The notes under the pieces are model-generated. The model saw only the letters and a program-made list of their open reading frames with translations, ran no database searches and was not told the origin of the DNA. A stretch of 64,000 bases of DNA from Spirosoma pollinicola (GTDB taxonomy: Bacteria > Bacteroidota > Bacteroidia > Cytophagales > Spirosomataceae). This document shows positions 56,435-64,000 of this stretch, in pieces; position 1 is the first letter of the stretch; each line of letters starts with the position of its first letter. Both the position numbers and the translations under genes were made by a program. The stretch is from NCBI RefSeq assembly GCF_002831565.1, contig NZ_CP025096.1:372001-436000 (forward strand). Direction: 5' to 3'.

Positions 56435-57697
56435 ATGAAACGCCTGCTGTTGCCGCTTATACTAATTCTCACGCTGACGGGTCAGGTGTGGGCCTCTAAA
56501 ATTCTGATTCCCATGGATGATACCCAAAAGAATCATTTGAAAGCCTATGGTATTGCCTACTGGGTACTCAAAACTCATGATACGGAAATCGACTGGCTGC
56601 TTAATTACCGGGGTGGCTCGTTTATGATGCCCCAAAGCCAGTCGTTTATCAACGAGATGGTTATCCGGGGGGTTAGTTATGAGGTTATCTCGGATGCCCA
56701 ATCGGCGCAAATTATGGCCGAAGTGTCGGCAGCCGATGCCAATATGGACGCTGTAAAATTGCAGAAGCCCCCGAAGGTAGCCGTCTATTCCCCTAAAACA
56801 AAACAACCCTGGGACGATGCCGTGACGATGGTCATGACGTATGCGGAAATTCCCTACGATATTGTTTTTGATGAAGAAGTGATGAATGGTAAGCTGCCCG
56901 AATACGACTGGCTGCACCTGCACCACGAGGATTTTACGGGCCAGTACGGCAAGTTTTTTCATTTCAAAGATCAGCCCTGGTATATTGCCCAGAAGAATGA
57001 AGCCGAAAGTATCACCCGAAAATTCGGCTTCACGAAAGTGCCTCAGCTAAAACTGGCCGTATCTCAGAAAATCCGTGATTTTGTGCTGGGGGGCGGTTAT
57101 CTGTTTGCCATGTGTAACGCTACCGATACCTACGACATTGCGCTGGCTTCTCACAACACGGATATTGTCGATTCCTTCTACGATGGCGACCCTGCCGATC
57201 CCAACGCCAATAACAAGCTTGACTACAGTCAGACACTCGCTTTCCGGAACTTTCAGGTATACACCAACCCCTACCTAATCGAGTTCTCCAATATTGATAA
57301 CCAACCCGAAGAGCGCGGTCTGAGCGAACACAACGATTACTTTACGCTGTTCCAGTTTTCGGCCAAGTACGATCCTATCCCAACAATGCTGACACAAAAC
57401 CATGCCAATGTCATTAAAGGATTTATGGGTCAGACAACAGCGTTCAAGAAGAATTACATCAAGCCTGAGGTAGTTATTCTGGCCGAAAACCGTTCGGCAG
57501 GTGAAGCTCGCTACATTCACGCACCCTATGGCCGGGGCTTCTTCACATTCTATGGCGGGCACGATCCCGAAGATTACCGGCACGAAATCGGCGAGGAACC
57601 GACCGACCTTAACCTTCACCCCAACTCGGCCGGTTATCGTCTGATTCTTAACAATATACTCTTCCCTGCGGCTAAGAAGAAGAAACAAAAGACCTGA
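56435..57697 (+). CDS. Exported conserved Bacteroidota protein, labelled 'asparagine synthetase B'
   Basis: Protein of 420 aa with a signal peptide (KRLLLPLILILTLTGQVWA, residues 2-20). Conserved blocks: SKILIPMDDTQKNHLKAYG, WLLNYRGGSF, LHLHHEDFTGQYG, GFMGQT, FTFYGGHDPEDY and a basic tail AAKKKKQKT. I recognise the family from Cytophagales and Flavobacteria, where databases call it asparagine synthetase B, but it has neither the N-terminal Cys of class II amidotransferases nor an ATP pyrophosphatase loop. The class I amidotransferase-like features (FVLGGGYLFAMCNATD) suggest a non-enzymatic Rossmann-like fold. Likely periplasmic; function unknown. Divergent from the MacB-type permease. Confidence 0.85.
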   Translation: MKRLLLPLILILTLTGQVWASKILIPMDDTQKNHLKAYGIAYWVLKTHDTEIDWLLNYRGGSFMMPQSQSFINEMVIRGVSYEVISDAQSAQIMAEVSAADANMDAVKLQKPPKVAVYSPKTKQPWDDAVTMVMTYAEIPYDIVFDEEVMNGKLPEYDWLHLHHEDFTGQYGKFFHFKDQPWYIAQKNEAESITRKFGFTKVPQLKLAVSQKIRDFVLGGGYLFAMCNATDTYDIALASHNTDIVDSFYDGDPADPNANNKLDYSQTLAFRNFQVYTNPYLIEFSNIDNQPEERGLSEHNDYFTLFQFSAKYDPIPTMLTQNHANVIKGFMGQTTAFKKNYIKPEVVILAENRSAGEARYIHAPYGRGFFTFYGGHDPEDYRHEIGEEPTDLNLHPNSAGYRLILNNILFPAAKKKKQKT

Positions 57698-57725
57698 TAA
57701 ACAGGTAGTTACTTTTGACTATCCA

Positions 57726-60700
57726 TCAAGTACTTGCAGTTTCGTTAGCTTTCGCAGATTTCAGGGTGACTGTACAGGTAGTTCCTTTCTTTTCTTCACT
57801 GGTCAGTTCCAGTTGACCACCGTTGAGTTCAACAAATTGTCGGGCAATGACCAGCCCTAAACCTGTTCCCGGAGCCTCATTCGTGTTGCTTGCCCGAAAG
57901 AAGGGTTGGAAAAGGTTAGATAGCTCGCTCACCGGGATACCTATCCCTTCGTCGATGACCTGAAAGACAACGCTTTCGTCTGAAAAAATAAGGCGCAGGT
58001 GAGGGGATTTAGTGGAGAACTTAAAAGCGTTTGATACTAAATTTATCAGTACATGATTTATTAGTTTAGCATCCACGTAAACCATGCGTTCGGTTCCCTC
58101 GATCGATAACTGAACGCTTCGATTATCGCTCCGATGGCTGAAATGAGTTTCTATAACCTCTTTACTAATCGAAACAATATCGACCCAGTTAGGCACGAAA
58201 TGCACTTTGCCTGACTCAATTTTTCCAATGGTTAATATATCGGTCAGCAGGCTGGTGAAGTGATTAATTTCCTGTTTGATAACACCCAGGTGCTTACTGA
58301 TAGCCCCGCGCGCACTTACGGTGGGTGAATTCAGATACAACTCGATCAACTCGGTACTCGACTGAATCGTTGTTAACGGCGTGCGGAACTCATGTGAGGC
58401 TGTAGAGACAAACTGTGACTTGAGTTGATTCAATTCCTGCTCGCGCCTGAGGGCTTGCTGAAGCACAAATTCCTTTTCTTTCTGGTCCGTTACGTCATTG
58501 GCGATACCTATATGGCGAAGCACCTCCCCTGCTTCATTTCGGATAATAAACGTACGAATCATTAACCAGCGCAACGGCTCGCCTTTTACCTCTGTCCGGT
58601 AATATAATTGCCCTGCTATACCAGCTTTGTACTGCTCAAAAAAGGCCGAAACGGCAGGTCGATCTTCCAGCAGTACGGTTTTCATAAATAAAAATGGCTC
58701 TTTTTGCGCTTGCTGGAATGTTGTATTCAAGACCCGTTCAAAGGCTGGATTGACATAAAGTAATTGAAAGGGTTGAGCCGAATGAACCCAGAACACTTCA
58801 TCAACATTTTCGGCAATTTCCCGAAATCGCTGCTCACTCTCCTGCAGCTGTTGTTCAGCGGCCTGCTGTTCAACTTTGGCCTGAAGTAACTGCACATAAA
58901 GTGCCTGATCTTGTAACTCCTGTTTCTGTTGGAGTACTTCGCTGGTTCGAGCCAGGACTTGGTTTTGCAGAATCAACTGCTGGGCTTCAATACCCTTCAC
59001 ACGCAGGCGATACAGTGCGTAAAGGCCACTGAGCAGCATCAAGGCCATCAAACTTTTAAACCACCATGTCAGCCAAAATGGTGGCGTAATAATTACGGTC
59101 AATGAAGTCCCCACATTATTCCAGACCCCGTCATTATTAGCGGCTTTTACCCTGAAAACATAGGTCCCGGGATCCAGATTGGTATAAGTTGCCGTTCGTT
59201 TTGTGCCAACGTAATTCCATTCCTTATCAAAACCCTCTAACCGATATGCGTATTTATTTTTTTCCGAAACGGTATAATTGAGGGCCGAATATTCAAATGT
59301 AAAAACCGATTGTTTGTACGACAGAGTTATTGACCGTGTTTCACTAATTTGTTTTTGAAGTAATTGATCTTTATCACCAACCGAAATTGACTTATTAAAA
59401 ACTTGAAAATCAGTAATATATACGGGCGGAATGAATGTATTATCGTTCAGGCTGTCTGGGTAAAATGTACTAAATCCATTTACACCGCCAAAAAATAGTT
59501 GCCCGTCGGGCGTCTGATAACTGGAATTATCTCTGAACTCATTGCCCTGCAACCCATCGGAAATCGAAAAATTACGGAATGTCTCTGTTTTGGGATCGAA
59601 CAGGGAAAGGCCATTATTTGTACTCAGCCACAACTTGTTGGTATGATCCTTTTGAATAGCAAAAACAACGTTGCTGGCTAAGCCGTCTTTTTCGGTGTAG
59701 GATTTGAATGTTTGTTTGTGGGCGTCAAAATAATTTAAACCACCACCTACTGTACCAATCCATAAGTTGCCATCGTTTGCACCCAAAATAGACTGGACGT
59801 TGTCATTGGAAATACTTAGTTTATTCTGATTATCATGTTGAAATCGCCTGAATTTTTTCCGGTCACGGTCGAGTAGATTCAGTCCTTTATATGTACCAAC
59901 CCAGATCGCACCTTTTTTATCCTGAAAAACCGTTGTCACTATATCATCACTAATACTTGTTTTATCGTCAAGATTAGTCCGGTAATGAACAAACGAATTA
60001 TTGCTGACATTGTAGAAGTTGAGACCACCTTTCCAGGTTCCTATCCAGAGGTTACCGTCTTTATCCCTGAACATGTTGTTCACATCAGAGATGGACAAAC
60101 TCTGGCTATCATTTACTTTTGGTAAATGATGGGTAAATACGCCTGTTTTTTCATTGAATAAATCGAAGCCCCCGTTATGATAACCGAGTCCCAATATGTC
60201 TGGTGACACACGGATTACGGATATAACATAGTCATTACTCGGCGAATTTTTATTTTTATCGTTATGTATATAATGCGTGAAGTTTTTGGTTTTTCGATCG
60301 AATAAATTCAGCCCTCCTCCATCTGTACCAATCCACACAGCATTGCCTGTAGATGCACCACAGATAGAAAGCACAAGATTGTTACTCAGGCTATTAGCGT
60401 CGTTTGCAATTTGATGGTATGATACAAATTTATCACCAAATTTTGGCACGAAATTTACCCCTCCGGCATAGGTTCCAATCCAGATATTATCGGCATCGTC
60501 TCTGTAAAGACAATAGACTGAATTATTATTCAAAGAAGAATTATCCTCTGGATTATATTTATAAGTAGTAAACTTATGGGAGGCAGGATTATATATGCTT
60601 ATTCCACCGTTTTCTGTGCCAACCCATAGGTTTCCCCCTTTATCCTCCATAATGGAAAGAATATCATTGTGGGCAATAGTGAACGGATTATGGGGGTTAT

Positions 60701-61472
60701 GTTGAAAACTATGAAAGGAATTCGTTGCTCGATTGTATAAAGATAAGCCCCCACCATGTGTTCCTATCCAGATATTTCCGGCACGATCTTTATACAAATC
60801 TTTAACCCAGTCGGATCGAATACTATTTTTCGTAAGCGAATCTTTAAAGTAGCCGGTTACCTGTCTGATCTTACTATTATACCGGTAGAGACCATCATCT
60901 GTCCCGAACCATAAATCAGAGTTGCCATCTTCTATAATCCGATTAATAGTGGCACTAAATTTACTGCGTCGTTTTTTCGTGACCTCCTGATACGATGTAT
61001 AAGAGCCGGTATGTACATTAAATAAAAATAAACCACTTTCTGTCCCTAACCATATTCGACTTTTACTATCCTGAAAAATATCATTAATGTTGTAATTATT
61101 CTGGCCATCCGGATAGTGAATGAATTTGTTTTTTGCCCTATCGAATCGGTCCAGACCATTAGCTGTAGCAATCCAAAAATTCCCTTCTTTATCTTCTAAT
61201 ATATCCTGTACATTGCTATTACAAATGCTACTTTTATTCGTAAGGTCCTGTTTATATTGTGTAAACTTATACCCGTCATATTTATTAAGTCCATCCTCAC
61301 TGCCAAACCACATGAATCCTTTTTTATCTTTCAGAATTGCATAAACATGGCTTTGCGAAAGTCCCTGATTTGTATTTATATGGTTAAACTTGATACTTTG
61401 CGCCTGAATTATGTTTAGTGGTAAACAGATTATGTATATAAAAAATACAGCAGTATTGAATGGGCTTTTCAT
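57726..61472 (-). CDS. Two-component propeller sensor histidine kinase (HTCS-like, no receiver or HTH)
   Basis: Protein of 1248 aa. Signal peptide at residues 1-24. Repeated Reg_prop units (WFGSEDGL, WIGTHGGGLSLYN and so on) form two periplasmic beta-propellers over about 30-690, then a Y_Y_Y domain near 720-795 and a TM near 800-820 (LTWWFKSLMALMLLSGLYAL). A coiled-coil precedes a PAS/PAC region near 890-1010. HisKA follows near 1020-1085 with the phosphorylated His in STASHEFRTPL, then HATPase_c with N box NHVLINLVSNAFKFS, G1 DEGIGIP and G2 GTGLGL. It stops there: the receiver and AraC-type DNA-binding domains of classic hybrid HTCS proteins are absent, so a separate response regulator is needed. 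Signal unknown; HTCS relatives sense glycans. Confidence 0.94.
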   Translation of the reverse strand: MKSPFNTAVFFIYIICLPLNIIQAQSIKFNHINTNQGLSQSHVYAILKDKKGFMWFGSEDGLNKYDGYKFTQYKQDLTNKSSICNSNVQDILEDKEGNFWIATANGLDRFDRAKNKFIHYPDGQNNYNINDIFQDSKSRIWLGTESGLFLFNVHTGSYTSYQEVTKKRRSKFSATINRIIEDGNSDLWFGTDDGLYRYNSKIRQVTGYFKDSLTKNSIRSDWVKDLYKDRAGNIWIGTHGGGLSLYNRATNSFHSFQHNPHNPFTIAHNDILSIMEDKGGNLWVGTENGGISIYNPASHKFTTYKYNPEDNSSLNNNSVYCLYRDDADNIWIGTYAGGVNFVPKFGDKFVSYHQIANDANSLSNNLVLSICGASTGNAVWIGTDGGGLNLFDRKTKNFTHYIHNDKNKNSPSNDYVISVIRVSPDILGLGYHNGGFDLFNEKTGVFTHHLPKVNDSQSLSISDVNNMFRDKDGNLWIGTWKGGLNFYNVSNNSFVHYRTNLDDKTSISDDIVTTVFQDKKGAIWVGTYKGLNLLDRDRKKFRRFQHDNQNKLSISNDNVQSILGANDGNLWIGTVGGGLNYFDAHKQTFKSYTEKDGLASNVVFAIQKDHTNKLWLSTNNGLSLFDPKTETFRNFSISDGLQGNEFRDNSSYQTPDGQLFFGGVNGFSTFYPDSLNDNTFIPPVYITDFQVFNKSISVGDKDQLLQKQISETRSITLSYKQSVFTFEYSALNYTVSEKNKYAYRLEGFDKEWNYVGTKRTATYTNLDPGTYVFRVKAANNDGVWNNVGTSLTVIITPPFWLTWWFKSLMALMLLSGLYALYRLRVKGIEAQQLILQNQVLARTSEVLQQKQELQDQALYVQLLQAKVEQQAAEQQLQESEQRFREIAENVDEVFWVHSAQPFQLLYVNPAFERVLNTTFQQAQKEPFLFMKTVLLEDRPAVSAFFEQYKAGIAGQLYYRTEVKGEPLRWLMIRTFIIRNEAGEVLRHIGIANDVTDQKEKEFVLQQALRREQELNQLKSQFVSTASHEFRTPLTTIQSSTELIELYLNSPTVSARGAISKHLGVIKQEINHFTSLLTDILTIGKIESGKVHFVPNWVDIVSISKEVIETHFSHRSDNRSVQLSIEGTERMVYVDAKLINHVLINLVSNAFKFSTKSPHLRLIFSDESVVFQVIDEGIGIPVSELSNLFQPFFRASNTNEAPGTGLGLVIARQFVELNGGQLELTSEEKKGTTCTVTLKSAKANETAST

Positions 61473-61909
61473 TTAATAAATAGGGTCATAAATAGTGCAG
61501 TTTATACCCACCTTTTAATGACAACCAATTGGTGTAAATTTTTTGATTAGCAATTAGTCGATTTTATTACGTTGAATTTCAAGCCTGTAATTTGTCAAAG
61601 CGAAAACATAAGCGACAACAGACAAACAAGTCACTGAATTGAAGAAAATATAACTAAATAGTTACTATCGATAGGTAGTCAATGACCAGTATAAAGTTAG
61701 AATGTTAGCCCTTTCTCTGCTTATAATTACCGTTTATGATGAATGTAACAAGATTGATTCGATGAAATTAGTATTCGGCCGACAGTAGCTCAATCTTTAT
61801 CCATTCGAATTAAAGTATAATATTATATATATTTTTAAACTTTTTATTAACTTTCACCAAAAAATTTAACTTTTATTTACTATATTCCATTAATAGGCTA
61901 ATTAAATAG
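61473..61909. other. AT-rich intergenic region of 437 nt, no gene
   Basis: No ORF above background and no tRNA or repeat family seen. It holds TATATATTTTTAAACTTTTT-type AT runs. It lies upstream of the kinase gene and downstream of the nuclease gene. The kinase promoter should be here, but no clear -33/-7 pair was identified. Confidence 0.6.
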
Positions 61910-62989
61910 TTAATTAGCAAACCAGTCTGCCACCATTTCGTCACGACTTTTGCTTTCCAGTTTCCGCTCCAGATCGTCAGGAATTTTTGGAAAGAAATCA
62001 ATTCCCGTCAATTGCTCGATCCGATCAACAGGCACCACGAACTGCTGGAGTGATGCGTTCGATGCTGTATTATCCAACAAAAACCCAATCATTCGGATAT
62101 CAGGCTTGTTGCAATACAGAATCACCTTATAAAATTTTTCGGGAACGCTCACTTCATTTGCCTTGCCAATTGTGGGTAGGCCGGGCTTTAGAACAGGGCC
62201 TGTTATAACATAAACGCCCTTGTCTCTTATCGCCCATGTACGTACCAGCTCTTCAAGCTCTTTCCAGATACCCCGGTTAAAATCAGGCGTTTGGGGGGTT
62301 ATATTGCTCATGAAGAACGTTTCCTTCATGATTCGCTGCGAGAACTTGAAATCACCAGCGGGTGCAAGGTGGCCCCGGTCATAACCAGAACGGGTATAAT
62401 CGGACGGAAGGGCCGTGCCATTGCTAACAGCCGGATCGGGCTTAAACTGTTCGTACTTGCGGTCGGCGTCGCCCGTTGTTTCGTAGGCCAGCAACGGGTA
62501 AGCAACCCAGTCGGCATCTTTATATTGATCCCGATACCGGAGTGTGTAGCCTTCCCGCTGGACTATATCGTCGCCCGGTTTAACGGCTGGCAAAATGAAA
62601 TTAACCTGTTTCTCGAAGTCGAACCGCGCATTCCCCGACGATGCTGTTGATGGCGAATTTGTCGGCGCCGGGGCATCCGTTTTTGTATCACTCGCTTCAC
62701 TTTCATCGGATTGAGATCCTTTATCCCGTCGATTATCCGTTGCAACATCCGGTTCATTGGGTTCGGGCGCTTTATAAGGGTTATCTTTCCGAGTATCAGC
62801 CCGCGAACGACCAAGCCCGATCATCTGCCGAAAATCGTTCCAAAAGGCAACTACCGGCTGTGTTCGACCACCATAATGCAGAAACAATCCGATTAGGAAA
62901 AATATAAACAGTAACACGAGCGTATTACCACGTAGCCGAAAGCCCCGGCGAGCATATTTTTTAGTTGAAAAACGAGGTTTGAAGAACAT
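61910..62989 (-). CDS. Membrane-anchored DNA/RNA non-specific endonuclease (NUC1 family)
   Basis: Protein of 359 aa. A single N-terminal TM (TLVLLFIFFLIGLFLHYG, residues 23-40) is followed by a disordered, charged linker to about 120 rich in Asp, Ser and Pro. The nuclease domain covers about 125-345. The beta-beta-alpha-metal motif is present: DRGHLAP with catalytic His207, and the metal-binding Asn region MSNITPQTPDFNRG with Asn229 and Asn238. Cuts DNA and RNA without sequence preference, probably in the periplasm. No immunity protein gene is seen next to it; nutrient scavenging or uptake of DNA is as likely as defence. Confidence 0.94.
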   Translation of the reverse strand: MFFKPRFSTKKYARRGFRLRGNTLVLLFIFFLIGLFLHYGGRTQPVVAFWNDFRQMIGLGRSRADTRKDNPYKAPEPNEPDVATDNRRDKGSQSDESEASDTKTDAPAPTNSPSTASSGNARFDFEKQVNFILPAVKPGDDIVQREGYTLRYRDQYKDADWVAYPLLAYETTGDADRKYEQFKPDPAVSNGTALPSDYTRSGYDRGHLAPAGDFKFSQRIMKETFFMSNITPQTPDFNRGIWKELEELVRTWAIRDKGVYVITGPVLKPGLPTIGKANEVSVPEKFYKVILYCNKPDIRMIGFLLDNTASNASLQQFVVPVDRIEQLTGIDFFPKIPDDLERKLESKSRDEMVADWFAN

Positions 62990-63050
62990 AAGGGTAAAGT
63001 TACACGGTTTTTGTCATGAACCGTAAATCGAAAACTGCTGTTAAAAATCC

Positions 63051-64000
63051 ATGTCATCGTTGAATATTATCGTTATTGGTGGCGGAGCAGCCGGTTTTTT
63101 TGGGGCCATAACAGCCGCCGAAACGTTTCCGGAAGCCACCGTTACCATCCTTGAGAAAACCCGTACTGTACTGAACAAAGTCCGCATTTCGGGTGGAGGA
63201 CGCTGCAACGTTACCCACGCCTGTTTCGATAATCGGCTGCTGGTGAAAAATTACCCGCGTGGCGAGAAGCCGTTGCGCCCCCTGTTATCTGTGTTCGACG
63301 CAACGTCGACCGTTGCCTGGTTCGAAAAACGGGGTGTAAAACTAAAAACAGAAGCCGATGGGCGCATGTTTCCCGGCACCAATACCTCGGCCACGATCAT
63401 GGATTGTCTGTTCCAGGCTGCCCGTAAAGCGGGCGTTGGTATTCGCACCAGTTGTGGCGTTAGTTCGATGATGCACATAGAACAGGGACGCTGGCAACTG
63501 CACTTGCTCGCCGACGAGATTATTGAGGCCGACCGGGTCCTGATTGCGACCGGGGGTTATCCTAAAGTAGACGGGTATGAGTGGCTTCCCGAACAAAGTG
63601 AGCCGCTTATGTCGCCGGTACCTTCGCTATTTACTTTCAATGTTCCCAATAATCCACTACTGCCCCTGGCGGGTGTGGCGGTGCCGGATGCAAAAGTCTC
63701 TATTATTGGTACCAAGCAGGAGCAGCGCGGGCCTGTGCTGATTACCCACTGGGGATTTAGCGGCCCTGCCATTCTGCGTTTATCAGCCTGGGCAGCCCGC
63801 GATCTCGCCAATGTCGACTATCGGTTTACACTGCGCATCAACTGGGTACCAACGCTGAACGAGAACGAATTACGGAATACATTACAGGATTTCCGACAGC
63901 AAAACGGGCGCAAACAGGTCGTATCCCAAAATCCGTTTGGCCTCCCCTCCCGCCTTTGGGAAGCATTTGCTACCGAATCGGGTATTTCGGAAACCCAACG
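63051..64000 (+). CDS. HI0933/BaiN-like NAD(P)/FAD-dependent flavoprotein, 3' end outside window
   Basis: About 316 residues are visible and the frame stays open to the window end. The start is MSSLNIIVIGGGAAGFFGAI, with the FAD-binding GGGAAG near 10-15. ISGGGRCNVTH near 46-56 is the hallmark of the HI0933-like (BaiN/YhiN) family, and TGGYPKVDGYEWL near 167-180 and GPVLITHWGFSGPAIL near 226-241 are typical of its middle part. Family members are flavoproteins of uncertain physiological substrate; BaiN is linked to bile-acid reduction in gut bacteria, which should not be assumed here. It is divergent from the nuclease, with 61 nt between start codons. Confidence 0.93.
   Translation, partial: MSSLNIIVIGGGAAGFFGAITAAETFPEATVTILEKTRTVLNKVRISGGGRCNVTHACFDNRLLVKNYPRGEKPLRPLLSVFDATSTVAWFEKRGVKLKTEADGRMFPGTNTSATIMDCLFQAARKAGVGIRTSCGVSSMMHIEQGRWQLHLLADEIIEADRVLIATGGYPKVDGYEWLPEQSEPLMSPVPSLFTFNVPNNPLLPLAGVAVPDAKVSIIGTKQEQRGPVLITHWGFSGPAILRLSAWAARDLANVDYRFTLRINWVPTLNENELRNTLQDFRQQNGRKQVVSQNPFGLPSRLWEAFATESGISETQ

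Noticed and set aside
61910-62989. Toxin-immunity or defence role for the NUC-type nuclease
   Set aside because: There is no secretion-system signal, polymorphic toxin region or immunity gene next to it; a simple membrane-anchored scavenging nuclease fits better.

Overview
The window looks like the chromosome of a Bacteroidota bacterium, most likely a Cytophagales member close to Spirosoma. This rests on gene content, on Bacteroidota-type -7 promoter boxes (TATCTTTG, TACCTTTG) and on the near absence of Shine-Dalgarno sequences. The gene content includes large duplicated FtsX-like permeases with an N-terminal permease-prefix domain, paired SurA-like isomerases beside a MoxR ATPase, a two-component propeller sensor, DUF1080 and DUF1343 proteins, and the 'asparagine synthetase B' family of exported proteins. 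The assignment is inference; no rRNA gene is present to settle it.

Bases 1-32670 form an array of ten related copies of an 'orphan' duplicated ABC permease (about 800 aa, two MacB_PCD/FtsX halves, no ATPase beside any of them). Five copies are preceded by a PadR-type repressor gene (4945, 11601, 19237, 27155 and, on the minus strand, 32521). All five PadR genes share an upstream architecture that I find the most striking signal in the window. Two 16-17 bp dyads (TGTCC-N6-GGACA type) are separated by exactly 5 nt. The second dyad ends exactly 74 nt before a TTTG box, followed by exactly 17 nt and a WAATNAN box, and in four of five the ATG follows that box by only 5-8 nt. The 73-nt spacer differs in sequence and carries a strong terminator-like hairpin in three of the five. 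Only prefix-bearing permeases have a PadR gene; the two prefixless ones (8031, 16683) have none. One copy (22451-25103) is frameshifted in the prefix linker, and the minus-strand copy (30853-32189) is a pseudogene with a frameshift and a deletion of about 1.3 kb. Passenger genes inside the array are a DoxX/HxlR divergent pair, an exported lipoprotein and a serine hydrolase.

Bases 32800-48100 hold housekeeping and metabolic genes: NamZ-like muramidase, MnmA, a DUF1080 protein, a HAD phosphatase, agmatine deiminase, lipoproteins, two PpiC isomerases, MoxR, a lone PotA-like ATPase and a GapN-like dehydrogenase that lacks the usual ALDH glutamate. Bases 48100-64000 hold a small membrane protein, an ECF sigma factor, small unknown genes, a sialidase-fold protein, a nucleoside deaminase, a second HAD protein, tRNA-Leu(CAA), a conventional single-unit MacB-type permease, the 'asparagine synthetase B' type exported protein, a 1248-aa sensor kinase, a membrane-anchored NUC-type nuclease and the start of a HI0933-type flavoprotein.

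Several families of intergenic palindromes are scattered through the window. Some fill the gap between one stop codon and the next start codon almost exactly (1869-1943, 36491-36564, 38651-38804, 46294-46360). No CRISPR array, integrase, transposase or phage gene was seen.
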